This document shows, in pieces, positions 1 to 10,619 of a stretch of 64,000 bases of DNA (positions are counted from its first letter, which is position 1; the number at the start of each line of letters is the position of its first letter). The DNA is from Reticulitermes speratus (lineage: Eukaryota > Arthropoda > Insecta > Blattodea > Rhinotermitidae), in contig JAJKFL010000012.1 of NCBI GenBank assembly GCA_021186555.1, positions 20,223,711 through 20,287,710 of the forward strand, in the 5' to 3' direction. Below the pieces are notes generated by a model, which was not told where the DNA came from, ran no database searches, and worked only from the letters and a program-made list of their open reading frames with translations. A program made the translations under genes and the position numbers.

Positions 1-1424
1 TTTTGATATCGTGTAGTCTTGTGGGTGGATACAGACTTTGGAGGGAGATTTGTACTCCATCTTTAGGGTTGAAGTGATTAAGGTTAGGTTGCGATTCGAG
101 TGTATGGGCCGGTTGGTGACCAATCAACCTCAGTCTAAACATTCATCACCTTTTGTCTGCTCGTCTGTATGTATTAGCTCAGCACAAATATGTTTCGATG
201 TAATTTAATAGGCGGTCATTATTACTTTCATGCTGATTAGAAAAACCTGGTAATGCTTCTTTTTCCTTCTATATTTCTCTGTGTTAACTCAGAGTTGCAA
301 TTGCTGAAAAGTGTAACATATTTTATGGTTTCTATAAGTAAGAATAGTGGTACCTTTTTATGGATGTTCTGAAATTAATACTGTATTCAAGGTAGGAAGG
401 GGCAGTGTATAAACGAGAATTTTAGTTGTTAGAATCTGAAAGATTAATGTAAAGTATTTGTACCTTAGTCTGAAATTCTGTCCGAAATGGATAATGTTAA
501 CTGGCACTTCACATGACACACTACAGTACATGTTGAGTACATGGCAGCATGTCTGAGATCACAGTATTGAACATTCAAAATGCATGCAATGTGGATCGTC
601 GGGAGATGTCAGCGGGTGGATGGAACGTGTCCATTGGCAGCCTTTGGTGCTAGCGAGGTTTTGATACCAGACAGTCGGTTGGGCACGCTAACGTCATGCA
701 GTGTTCTTTACGAGATTATAATAGCGACATCAACATTCAAGTCTTCCTTCCCATGTACCATAAAAGACAAGTTTTGTGAACTTAGAATAGAGGGTAACAA
801 CAGTGATATTGGAACGTGTGTACAGGCGCGTATTAATTTAACGTCAACTAGCAGTAAATTGACAGATAACGAGAATGTTTATCTAATTCCAGGTTTGTAC
901 AGTATTTTGAATAGCCAGAATAATTACTTCTGTAATATTGGCCGCTTCGATCATTAAAATAATAATACATTGAAAGGAAATATTTATTTTAAAGAGTAGC
1001 GAGTAGGTGTAACAGTCGTTTTAAGATACATAGTTGTAATTACTAATGATCTTAAGCACGTTGTAATTTACACATTTGATCCACTCGTAGGTGTGCCCAG
1101 TTTTCTTGAACTCGATGCTTTGAATTCCGCGTGACTTTGTCCAAACAACTGTATTAGAACGTCGAACGGCTACTATACACCGTATGTTACTCTCTGTCAG
1201 ACGTACGCGTTTTCACGCTCAAATTCGCGTCATCCTTAGTGGCCGTCTATGCTAATCTAAGTTACATGCGTTTGGCAAAGTGTTAGTATTAATGTCAGAC
1301 TGTTCTCAAAGCACTGTTGTTGATGGTCGTTACTAGTCGGACCTCATTACACTAACTAAACTTTGAGCATTCTATTGAATTACAGCTTGCCCTCTGATTA
1401 TAAGCAACACTACTATGAAGTGTG

Positions 1425-1685
1425 CCGATCCCAGTAACCGTACGGTATAAGGCATGGGTCTGCGGCCGTTCGCTTACTGGGATGGCGGGTTCGAATCCTG
1501 CCAGGGGCATGGATGTTTTTCTCTTGTGAGTGTTGTATCTTGTCAGTTAGAGGTATCTGCGTCGGGCTGATCACTTGTCCAGAGGAGTCCTACCGAGTGT
1601 GGTGTATGTGTGTGTGTGTGTGATCGTGAAGCCTTGATAATGAGGAGGCCCTGGCCAATTAGGCCCTGTCGCGCCGTTGGAAAAA
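1425..1685 (+). mobile_element. SINE-C copy, tRNA-headed
   Basis: The head reads gatcccagtaaccgtacgg, then a box-B-like gttcgaatcctg near 1490. The body contains the family marker aggagtcctaccgagtgtgg, a short (gt)n run and the tail aggaggccctggccaattag. Other copies are at 8690-8970, 31630-31845, 52205-52465, 53590-53835 and 59075-59335. It is a tRNA-derived pseudo-element, not a functional tRNA gene. Confidence 0.8.
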
Positions 1686-2700
1686 AGAATGAAGTGCAGC
1701 AAGACAACTGGGTTTAGGAACGGAAACTACATGCTGTTATTGTAATAGTGGAAAGCAAAGTGGTATAACATTATCAGCAGCATCAGCAGGGGACAGAGAT
1801 GGGACAACACAATGAGACACAACAATTTATAGTGCAGTAGGACTAAGTGTGCAGGCAGTACAGTGAAGACAAACAGTGCAGTAGTGATCAATAAAATAAA
1901 TGATATACGAGTGGGTAAAAGTAACAGAGTTGTGTACCAGGTACATGAAAACTACAGCTTCTGCATGTTTAAAGGCCGAAAAGGCATATTACATTTAAGT
2001 TATTTTTTTTAATGTAGTGTGTTTTGCGAGTTTTGAGGTTTTCAGGACGGTGTAATCGAGGATTTCGATCCCAGAAGATTGGAATTTTCGATAATATGTA
2101 CTGTTGAGCTATAAAATAATATTGCTAATTATAATAAAAGGGGCAAAGGGTATTATATCTCTGTTCTCTTAATAAGTATGCTTATCTCGAAGTGGAAATT
2201 AACACTTACAGCACTAAAACAGCAGAAAAAAATCATTGCTCTGGTAATTCGTGTTATCCTAAATGGCAGTCTGGCGTTTATGAAAGATCCGCAGATTAAG
2301 TTTTTCGTAGTTATGGTTTTCAAGTTTTAAGTAGCAATCTCGCCGTCACTACAACAGGAACCTGGCAATAATTGGAAGCAAATGTTCATTTAAGTATAAT
2401 CTAATTTATCCACTGGCTTGCACCGCCGCCAGTCCTACGTCAGGCATGTACGTGTGTATTTATGCTTCATCATCGTGCAACCATGAGTTTCATGTCGGGA
2501 ACAATAGCAATTATTTTTGGGCTCATTCAGGGTGGACATTTATAAAAGTATTTGGTTCAGGTGGGACCTAAACACTGGACCCAGATTCACGTTCCTTTTT
2601 ATATCCAAAAATGTCTTCCGTAGCCAGAAGGATGGCCCGGCCTCAGAGTCAGTCTGAACGTGATGGCAGCGTCAAATCTTTCCTCCTGTGGAGCTCAGGA

Positions 2701-2872
2701 CCTGTTCATATAACCAACTTTAATGAGTTCTGACGGATCAGAACCTGTTCATATAACCAACTTTAATGAGTTCTGACGGATCAGAACCTGTTCATATAAC
2801 CAACTTTAATGAGTTGTGACGGATCAGGACCTGTTCATATAACCAACGTTAATTAGTTGTGACGGATCGGCA
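2701..2872. repeat. 43-bp tandem repeat, 4 copies
   Basis: Unit starts (cctgttcatataacc) fall at 2701, 2744, 2787 and 2830, exactly 43 bp apart. The fourth copy is the most diverged. The array sits about 80 bp left of the gene A exon 2 acceptor, inside the presumed intron. Confidence 0.9.
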
Positions 2873-2954
2873 GTGATAATTACAGCACGAATAATAATGG
2901 CTAGGCCAATATAACAAATGTGGACGGCTCTCCTATATTCAATTACTGTTTCAG

Positions 2955-4196
2955 ATACTCCTGTCCCTGCTGTCTGTATCCAGTTGTTTAACTGACCCCG
3001 AACCCAGCAGTTCGACAAGTTCAGCGACAACTGAAGTGTCTGCGAAATCAGAAATAGTGAATGATGATAATGACGAAGAGATGCCGGATGACATCGCTAC
3101 GGCAGATGAAGATGAGGGAGATGACACAGAAGGGCCCAGTAAAAGCAAGAGAACTGTAGAACACAATTTTGGATACGGCTTTAACGATATTGCAAGTCGG
3201 CTACATGGACAGGCCGACAACCAGGGCAAGTTTCGAGCGTACCCGTACCAGCAGCTGCGCCTGTACTCGACTTTGCGAACTGCACAAGACATTGCCAACC
3301 AGCAACAACAGGCTGAAATAGCCCACCGGCCGTACAGCACGGCACGTTTGTCGAGTGTCAACAACCACAACTACCGCACAGGCATCCACGCTGACACCCA
3401 AGAACCTGTTTATTACACAAAGTCTTCATACCAGCAGGTTCCTAATTACCGAGGATCTCCGGCTGTTCCATCTCCCAGCAACGGAGCTCCAGTCTACACC
3501 CCTGGGACTCCTCATGTAGCATCTCTTTTCTCAGGGCCACCTCAACATGCTCCATCATTCTTCAATGGACATCCTCTGACATCGCCACATCATCATTTCC
3601 CTGCTGTCACACCCAGCAACTTGCCGAATGCTTTCTTCGGTGCTGGAAACTTCCATGGGAGTCCACTCGTACACCATCTTGCTGGTAGTAGTGTATTGGC
3701 ATTGTTGCAGAATCCTTCAGGTCATTTTGGACCACAAATTCTCCCGGTGATAATCCTCCGTGTGAATAATGACCCAAGTGGTAGTAACGTCTTACAGCAC
3801 CAGGGCAGTGTCTCCCCCAATATTATTCAGGCAGGCCTTCATGGAGTGAACCTACAAACACTGTTATACCCTGTTCAACAGTTCCAGGTGTCACAGCAGC
3901 CGGTGTTTTCGCATTTTGACACCACACAAACTGAAGACCCACCCCAGCTACTGTACCAGGAGAGACCTCCGAGCCGGGAAAATCCAAAGGCACAGCATAT
4001 TCAGCCGTCTGCAGCCACAACACCTCAGACTTCACAACAGCAGCTATCTTACGTCCATCAAAAGAAGCCGATAATACCTACGCCTCCTCCTGATTCGCCA
4101 CAGAAGCTCAGGAAAAATATTGTTATCACTGAGACGGATCCACATACTAACAGTGGATACAGTCAGTATAAATATGAGTACAAAGACAAAGTTTGA
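2955..4196 (+). CDS. Gene A exon 2: secreted Gln/Pro/His-rich low-complexity protein (5' partial)
   Basis: The frame is open from a good acceptor (gtttcag, ending at 2954) to TGA at 4194-4196, giving 413 residues. The first codons read ILLSLLSVSSCLTDPEP, the hydrophobic core and cleavage region of a signal peptide, so a tiny upstream exon should supply Met plus a few residues in phase 0, as in genes B-D. A Ser/Thr stretch follows, then an acidic block at about residues 36-60 (NDDNDEEMPDD, TADEDEGDDTEG). The rest is rich in Gln, His, Pro, Ser and Tyr, with a short hydrophobic segment near residue 265 (ILPVIILRV) and a charged, Tyr-rich tail (YSQYKYEYKDKV). The first in-frame start-like codon inside the exon is GTG at 3036; it is not a credible eukaryotic start. 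No Rebers-Riddiford chitin-binding motif or other known domain was seen. A candidate poly(A) signal ATTAAA is at 4325. Secretion is inferred and function is unknown. Confidence 0.72.
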   Translation: MLLSLLSVSSCLTDPEPSSSTSSATTEVSAKSEIVNDDNDEEMPDDIATADEDEGDDTEGPSKSKRTVEHNFGYGFNDIASRLHGQADNQGKFRAYPYQQLRLYSTLRTAQDIANQQQQAEIAHRPYSTARLSSVNNHNYRTGIHADTQEPVYYTKSSYQQVPNYRGSPAVPSPSNGAPVYTPGTPHVASLFSGPPQHAPSFFNGHPLTSPHHHFPAVTPSNLPNAFFGAGNFHGSPLVHHLAGSSVLALLQNPSGHFGPQILPVIILRVNNDPSGSNVLQHQGSVSPNIIQAGLHGVNLQTLLYPVQQFQVSQQPVFSHFDTTQTEDPPQLLYQERPPSRENPKAQHIQPSAATTPQTSQQQLSYVHQKKPIIPTPPPDSPQKLRKNIVITETDPHTNSGYSQYKYEYKDKV

Positions 4197-4595
4197 ATGC
4201 CAGAACATACCGTTCACACGGCACAGCTGAATGTCGTGAGGTATTTATAGTAAGTTTGGACTTACTGGCACTTTCAGAAATGGAGACTTCTGAAGGATTT
4301 GTTGATTGCTCGTCTGAACTCACTATTAAAGTTAAACTATATTGCTTTTCATGCAGTCTCTGTCGTCTTTTTAAGACAGGAAGGATTCCAAACGTTTCAC
4401 ATCTCATGTACCCGGTTAAATCTGTGTTGCTGCTTTTAATGCGTTTCAGTAGCCATCTGGAATTTACAGAGTGTAGAGCGCATCGTGAATTCTGTTAACA
4501 TCGTAAACTGAAGGAGATTATGCACTCATATTTATGTTATTTTCCACCTTTAATATTGTTGACAGTGGTCTGATGTGTGAGAAGATTTGAAAATT

Positions 4596-4775
4596 TAAAT
4601 CTTCTGGGTTGTTACGTCGTGTCGACTGGTAAATACTTGCTGACGTTTCGGAGAGACGTGGTACCCTCATCTTCAGGGTGAAGCAGTATAAAAAGCCTCA
4701 AAGTAGACATTATGCTTTCACGAAACGTCGGTAACTATTCACTAGTCTACACGAAGTTACAACTTAGAGGATTTA
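4596..4775. mobile_element. Foldback element with hammerhead-like motif
   Basis: Two arms of about 65 bp are inverted (cttctgggttgttacgtcgt on the left matches the complement of 4735-4775). On the minus strand, CTGAAGA is at 4676-4670, then one base, a GAGGG hairpin arm pairing with CTCTC, then GAAACGTC at 4649-4642. The right arm carries a more decayed plus-strand partner ending cgaaacgtcgg. It belongs to the foldback family seen again at 12857, 28835, 32160, 34118 and 37550. Confidence 0.6.
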
Positions 4776-5717
4776 TGTCGTCGGGAATACCTCTTAAAAT
4801 CAAGCCTTGCACGTGCAATTCAATAGGAGTAGAGGGAGATTTGCTAACAGCCGGAGATCGGTAAGGATAAATCGCAGGACAGCGGCGTATAATGTAGGCT
4901 GTGCTTACGTTTTATTTTGACTTCGTAGCCGTTTATTTTGCATACAAAATGGTAACTGAATTCTCATAAAACCAAATTAATTACGAAATACATGTCCCAC
5001 CCTTTCACATCAGGCAGTCTTAAGCTAAGAATCGCTGAATGAATTTCTTTTGCAGTAAGAGCATACCGCTTCACTGTCGTGACCATCTGCATTATGAACA
5101 TGACAGCAGTCTCACTTGGTTTCTGAAACGTGACTCATGCGATATATATATTGTTACAATTAATCTTTTAAAAAAATCACATCCTTTAAGCTTTGGACCT
5201 TTATGAATATTTATGGGATTCAAACATTGTGACATTCATATCATTTTAGAGCAATTTTTACTTCAAATCTGGTAATTGGTCACGAAGACGAACTTAAATA
5301 CCACTAGGTAATGTGCGCTGTTTTCTATCAGTAGCCAGAGTTCAGCTAGGCCTGCTACAGAATAGAAATGTCACTGGTGGACAGTGCGAGATAAACTCTG
5401 TGAGTAGAATTTGGTGTCGGCTGACTTACAGGTCCATTAGTATGAGAAGTTCGTACGTCATAAAATAATGTGCTATTACACAAAGTAGCTATTTTTATTT
5501 GTAAAATTCGGGATATTGAATTTCCCATATAGGATTGTCGTGCAGTAACCCTCAGTAAAACTGACACTTTGTATCGATGTAGATGTTTATCCTGTAGGAT
5601 AATATTAGTTACAAGCGCTTCCGGGTATTTTTGATCAGCTGCCTCCTTCCCTACCAAAACAGTAAGACCAACTCACTAACACAGCAATTTTGTTCGTGTT
5701 CTTACTAAAGTTCATTT

Positions 5718-6000
5718 CTAATGGCTGTGCCATGGCTCAAACCATCAGTCGCCGGCTTCATACCGCGGAGGCCCGGGTTCGTTCCCAGGTCAGTCCATGT
5801 GGGATTTGTGGTGGACAAAGTGGCAATGGGACAAGTTTTTCCCCGAGTACTGCGGTTTTCCCCTATCAACTTCATTCTACCGGTGCTCCATTACTTGGAA
5901 AAACGAAAAAAACTAATCATCTTCATTACAGGGTTGCACAATAAGCCTTCAAGGCTGCGGTGCGTCTGTAGCGTCTGCTGCGGGACCCTTCTAAAAAAAT
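5718..6000 (+). mobile_element. SINE-D copy
   Basis: The head has ggctgtgccatggctc and a box-B-like gggttcgttcccaggtc. The body contains gtgggatttgtggtggacaa, and the tail reads gggttgcacaataagcc. Minus-strand copies are at 15035-15310 and 22350-22650, a plus-strand copy is at 54345-54530, and fragments are at 21480-21560 and 62150-62290. Short open frames across these copies are not genes. Confidence 0.85.
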
Positions 6001-6774
6001 TCATTCCTAAGATCGCTAGCATGGCCTAGAACAACTCTGCTAACGCAGCTAATCAAACTCTTTTTACAAAACGGACAGACTGAAACAGACTTTCATGATG
6101 ACATTAATGTAAAATATTTACAAGTTGTCCGACTTTAAGTAGAACGTGCATTTTGTATCCGGAAGTAATAATAACATCAGCATTATGTGTTTTTCTTTAA
6201 CACCAAATAAATGAGTTGCCACAATAAAGGAATAAAATCAGAAGTTGAGCGTTTTAACAGCGGTATTTCAGTTTGGCAGTGAAGCTGTAATGCCTGTTGC
6301 ACTGGCATTTCTGTCACAAGACATTGATTGTAATTAACTGTCAGTACTATGTATATGGTACACAGCTGTAGTTTTAATAAAATATTTGTTGCTGTCCTTG
6401 TATAAATACTTCTGATCATTTTATTTGCATCTGCACGGAACAGTGGAGACGGCGGATTGCTATGTTTAATGTTACAGGAGTTTTGTGGACACGAGAAATT
6501 AGAGGGCATGTGCACAAGCCAATCTAAGAATATACAATTACATTTCACTATAAAATATGTTCCTTCATAAACTGCATGTCATTACCGTGGTTCAAGTTGT
6601 TTCGAAGAGTCAAAACAATTGAAACATTATTCTAACCGCTTCATGACGTGTGCAATGTACACGATGTTACATCTGGAAAGACAGGGTGTTATATTGTTCC
6701 TTCTAAACAATTCTAACAACATAGACCTTACTTTACAATTTTCAGAAGCGTTATTGTTAGGTAAAGGTAAAGGT

Positions 6775-7310
6775 TTCCAAAGTGCATGTCATGAAGGCAC
6801 ATGGGGGAGTGGAGGTGTAGGTCGCCCCCTTCTTAACCTTTGCACTGAGAGGTCATCTTCAATCCCCCGCCTCTTATCCTCGGAGAAGGTCTCCGGTGGG
6901 GAGACCTGAGGGAAGGAGACCACTTGGAAGACCCAGGCGTAGATGGGAGGATAATATTAAAATGGATCTTCAAGAAGTGGGATGGGGGTGCATGGACTGG
7001 ATTCATATGGCTCAGGATAGGGACAGGTGGCGGGCTCTTGTGAGTGCGGTAATGAACCTTCGGGTTCCATAAAACGCGGGGAATTTCTTGACTAGCTGAC
7101 GACCTGTTAGCTTCCCAAGAAGGACTCTGCTCCATGGAGTTAGTTAGTAGTTAGTTAGGCCTCCGGTACCAGTTCCCACAGCTGGTCTGGACGCTTTGGA
7201 AAAGAAGATCGTTTTTGCACGTGCCAGGAATCGAACCACGATTTCTCGGTTTTCCAGCCCGTAGCCTATTACTATGCTAACTGATCTATCCCGGCTCCTT
7301 GAAGAATTTC
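6775..7310 (-). mobile_element. SINE-A copy interrupted by a non-LTR retrotransposon 3' end
   Basis: 6775-6850 is the SINE-A tail on the minus strand (catgaaggcacatggggga on plus). 7160-7310 is the remaining, head-side part of the same family in the same orientation (gctggtctggacgctttgg, then ccaggaatcgaaccacg and a head ending in cccggctcc). About 300 bp of plus-strand non-LTR sequence lies between them. Confidence 0.65.
6870..7165 (+). mobile_element. Non-LTR retrotransposon 3' end (family 2)
   Basis: Conceptual translation of 6930-7080 gives the pattern DNIKMDLQE followed by a Trp-rich stretch and a line resembling [12 protein letters not shown], the usual C-terminal end of many insect non-LTR reverse-transcriptase ORFs. 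The 3' UTR ends with a gttagttagtagttag tail. Related copies are at 44830-45110, 50290-50700 and 61890-62045 (plus), and 53045-53480 and 54650-54900 (minus). It is truncated and frameshifted. Confidence 0.7.
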
Positions 7311-7689
7311 TGTAGAATATTAACTTGTAACGTTTAAGTTACGAAATGGGCCGTAACAGCTTTTCGGGCTGTGACGTATCTAGGATACGTTAGTCGTGTT
7401 TCAAAAACATACATTGCCAATTTTCAAACAAAGCAGTTGTGAGAACCATTAAGTTTTTTTGTATCGATTATGGTGCATTCCAGTACAGATACTTCATATT
7501 CTCGAATTGGCTTTCGATAAAACAATTTATTCTGCTTCATCATTACCGAAGTTACGGCTTCCCAGTTTTAAAATTCCCCGCCCTCCAACTCAGTACCCAT
7601 GGAAATTAAAGCTCCTCTTCATTTAGTTTTACATTTAATTCTGAATCCTTTTCACAGTGTCTGTCAGCCCCTCTGCTGTGAATTGCCTT

Positions 7690-7980
7690 AATTAATTCTT
7701 ACGACACAACCATTAATTACAGACCCTCATACGAGTGAGAAGACTGAATGATTGGTGATCATCGGTGGGACATCAGAAAAGTCAAACAAATTTTCAACAG
7801 TCAACCTGTGAGGACAAGAGGAAGGTCAAGATGTAGATGGTGGGGGTGTGTTTGGAGAGATATTAAGAAGGGAAAATTACGAATTGGAGGGAAATGCCTA
7901 GGGATAGGAAAGAATGGAAGGAGGCCATTGAGGAGGGGAAGGTCCGCTTGGGACTGTAGGCCCACCTAAGAAGAAGAAAA
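7690..7980 (+). mobile_element. Non-LTR retrotransposon 3' end (another family)
   Basis: An open stretch at 7748-7969 translates with the C-terminal hallmarks RTRGRSRCRWW and SAWDCRPT before the stop, followed by a purine-rich (aag)n-like tail. These match the end of reverse-transcriptase ORFs of endonuclease/RT elements. Nothing upstream of it is recognisable, so it is a 5'-truncated insertion. Confidence 0.65.
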
Positions 7981-8689
7981 ATTCTTACGACCGCCTTGTC
8001 TCATTCCGTCTGTAAAACATTTTAGTGCCTACAATTAAAATTCCATTCTCAGTTTACCTTTTACCTAATTTTTCTTATCTTATCCGAACAATTAAGTGAT
8101 TGATGTACAATGTGCAGTGATTGTTGCTTATGTACTCTAGCAAAGTTCACAACAATTACACAGGCTTTAACGTTTCCCACCGACTGTCGGCAAATATGAC
8201 ACAAGTCATGACTTATTGCATACCCACGACTGCTTTATACTTGACCAGCAGACAAGGGACTTGTGTGCACAGTCAGTGCCATTCGGTTCGTCGAGTGGGC
8301 AGGGTGGCCAAGTACAGGTTCGTTGGAATTCCATGACAGTGACCATGCAAACATTTGGCAAGTTATCAGAGAGCGGTTGTCTACCACACAAACCACTCGT
8401 GGGAACAGTGCGACAATTATCCACTTGGCTGATTGAAAAATGCACAGTTGTTGGCGCCTTTGTCACATAGGATATACCAGTAGTGGAAACACGGCTTAAA
8501 GATCCATTTCAGTATTACATACACCTGTCCACGCGCGGGTTTTCAGTGTAGTCTCCTCTCATCATATTTTACAGCCACCAATTTGTGTGCAATTCTCTTC
8601 CACGCATGCTCAACTCATGTCCGTTATTACCATGTCAGTGCTGTTGAATTTTTTTAAAATAAATACAACGCTATAATAACACGACTTTC

Positions 8690-8970
8690 AATGTCTTTCT
8701 TCCTGTGGCGCTACACTTCAAATCAGGCCTAGGCGGCCTCATTGTTGAGGTTTCTAGATCACACGCAATTAGACACACACACACACACACACACACACAG
8801 TAGGACTCCTCTGAACGAGTGATCAGCCCGTCGCAGAGGCAGCTACCTACACAACACACAAAAAACACAAGAGGCGAATATTCATGCCGTCAGCAGGATT
8901 TGAACCCGCTATCCCAGCACTGAAGCAGCTGCAGACCTACGCCTGAGCCCTCATGGACACTGGGATCGGC
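8690..8970 (-). mobile_element. SINE-C copy with (ca)n
   Basis: This is the reverse complement of the 1425-1685 family. It shows the (ac)n run, the marker gtaggactcctctgaacgag and the box-B complement ggatttgaacccgctatc, and ends at the complement of the head (actgggatcggcg). Confidence 0.8.
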
Positions 8971-9099
8971 GTATTGTAACTATACAATGCACGACGTTCA
9001 GTTGGATTGTCATAGTGACAGTAACACATCATTGTCATTAAACCTCATTTAATCACCCGAACAGTATTAAGTCCAGAGTACAAATTACATATTCCCTCT

Positions 9100-9390
9100 T
9101 TATATAATTATAGCATAGTCGGTTTAGCGACTCGCTATGGGCTGAACAGTCCGGGGATCGAATCCCGGTGGGGGCGAGATTTTCCGCACCCGTCCAGACC
9201 GGCCCTGGGAACCACCCAGCCTTCTGTACAGTGGGTACCAGGTCTCTTTCCTGGGAGTAAAGCGGCCGGGGCGTGGCGTTGACCACCCACCCCCATCTAG
9301 CGCCGAGGTTAAAGGAAGAGTAGAGCTATACCTCTACACCCTTTCTAGACCATTATGGCCTGTTCTAGGGTGAAATTTACCATTACACAA
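9100..9390 (+). mobile_element. SINE-A copy, tRNA-headed
   Basis: The head reads tagcatagtcggtttagcga and has box B gggatcgaatcccgg near 9155. The body carries the markers gtccagaccggccctggga, ctctttcctgggagtaaag, and catctagcgccgaggttaaa with agagtagagctatacctcta. It lies about 300 bp upstream of the gene B promoter. Confidence 0.85.
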
Positions 9391-9693
9391 TTTTATCCAT
9401 CCATTTTAGTGAGAATTTTGCGCCGATACAAAGCAACATTTTGTATAGCCTGTGTTTCCTGTGACTTTGTCTTTATGTTCTTTATTTCCTTCTTTTCATT
9501 TCTAATTCTCTTTTTAGTTTATTTCACATTTATTACATTGTAGATACCAAATTTAAGAAATGTCTTTCACCCGCGCTCCGTTCTTCATCCTGCGTAATGT
9601 AACGTATGGACGAGCTGGTGAATTTGTGGAGCATGATTTTACGCGAGAAAGTGAAGTTTTTGGTACGCAGCCGTGTCAGTAGTGAGGGTGTCA

Positions 9694-9746
9694 TATATAA
9701 AGCAATTAGCACATGCCCGTGTGCCACTCTTAACCAGTGATTCAGT
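9694..9746 (+). promoter_or_regulatory. Gene B core promoter (TATA, possible Inr)
   Basis: TATATAAA is at 9694-9701. A TCAGT, the arthropod initiator consensus, is at 9742-9746, about 46 bp downstream of TATAAA, somewhat further than the usual 30 bp. Transcription may therefore start slightly upstream of it. The start codon of exon 1 follows at 9782. Confidence 0.6.
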
Positions 9747-9781
9747 ACTGCCAGCTGCACTTACCGTGTGCCAAGTGCGAC

Positions 9782-9793
9782 ATGAAGCGCTAC
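9782..9793 (+). CDS. Gene B exon 1 (MKRY)
   Basis: ATGAAGCGCTAC is followed directly by a consensus donor, gtaagt, at 9794. It codes only Met-Lys-Arg-Tyr and ends in phase 0. Exon 2 at 17047 opens in phase 0 with a hydrophobic run, so the joined N-terminus reads MKRYVLVVTLATAVLESYA, a textbook signal peptide. The TATA box about 85 bp upstream supports this as the true start. The intron is 7253 bp (9794-17046). The exon pairing is an inference from frame, phase and sense; a transcript would settle it. Confidence 0.72.
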
Positions 9794-9949
9794 GTAAGTA
9801 CCAGAGCTGACGGTAGCTTTGCTATATAATCTTAGCAATTAATATCGCCGTTAAATAGCAAACAGTAGCTACGGACTTAGTGACAAGAGGAAGAGAGAAT
9901 GTAGCTCACGTCCTTGTGCCTCCAGATACATTTTGAAATATTATGTATT

Positions 9950-10483
9950 CCTTTTTAGAAGCGTTCGCAAAATTGAGAAAAGCGACTATTAGCTTCGTTA
10001 TGTCTGTCTGTCTCGTCTGTCCGCATTGAACAACTCGGCTGTTACTGGACATATTCTCATGAAATTTGATATTTGAGTATTTTTCGAAAATCTGTCGAGA
10101 AAGTTCAAGTTTCAATAAAATCCGACAAGAATAATGGGTACTTTACATGAAGGCATATGTACATTTATAATATCTCGCTGAATTCTTTTTGTAATGAGAA
10201 ATGTTTCACACAAAAGTTGTAGAGAAGATCAAAACACACGTTTTATTTCCAATAACATTTTTTTCCGAAAATTTGTGCTCTTTATGAGATAATGTGGAAA
10301 AATATGGTACAGTCAGCCAGGCGACAGATGACAATACAATACAACGCATGCACCTTTTATGTTGGATAACTAAGGCTACAAACACACTCATAATATGTAA
10401 AACTTATTGCTTTTTTCACTGCAACAGTTGTTACGCGAACGCGCCTCAGTGTTGCGTTATACGTACATTGCCTGTCTTGTTGT
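9950..10483 (+). repeat. Dispersed repeat, about 530 bp, copy 1
   Basis: It matches 41340-41875 along its length in the same orientation. Shared stretches include gaacaactcggct, catgaaatttgatatttga, tatgagataatgtgga and gttacgcgaacgc. A third, more diverged relative may start near 40890. There is no long frame, so it is a non-autonomous element or relic of unknown class. Confidence 0.75.
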
Positions 10484-10619
10484 CTTGGACTCCGTCTGCT
10501 GTAGCTATACACACAAAACTTCACGGAAATAATCAAAACCCCGACGGACCATTCATGAACTGCACTCTACTTATCGGGCGCATAACATGTTCTTTTTCAC
10601 ATACAAAATATCGGGAAAC

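Larger units (their letters stand above)
1..2954. other. Region left of gene A exon 2, probably its intron 1
   Basis: No convincing coding exon was seen. The region holds a SINE-C copy (1425-1685) and a 43-bp tandem repeat (2701-2872). An open frame at 580-957 has no promoter, splice context or recognisable domain and is probably chance. Genes B and C of the cluster have introns over 7 kb before exon 2, so gene A's first exon most likely lies left of the window. I looked here for a TATA box followed by a short ATG exon with a phase-0 gtaagt donor and found none. Confidence 0.5.
4197..9693. other. Intergenic region A-B, repeat-filled
   Basis: The region holds a foldback with a hammerhead-like motif (4596-4775), a SINE-D (5718-6000), a SINE-A split by a non-LTR tail (6775-7310), another non-LTR 3' end (7690-7980), a SINE-C (8690-8970) and a SINE-A (9100-9390). 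I saw nothing I can support in 4800-5700, 6010-6770, 7320-7690 and 7985-8690. Open frames at 6183-6548 (minus) and 5355-5657 (minus) show no domain or splice context. Confidence 0.6.

Noticed and set aside
580..957. 125-codon plus-strand open frame near the left edge
   Set aside because: No promoter, splice site, signal peptide or domain; composition looks random for AT-rich DNA.
3036..4196. Gene A starting at codon 3036
   Set aside because: The codon is GTG, and the frame continues upstream to a splice acceptor with signal-peptide codons; the exon begins at 2955.
5690..6029. Open frames of 84 and 102 codons
   Set aside because: They are SINE-D sequence; the same peptides recur at every copy of the repeat.
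9100..9180. tRNA gene
   Set aside because: Boxes A and B are present but no complete cloverleaf; it is continuous with a SINE-A body. The same holds for the other SINE heads.
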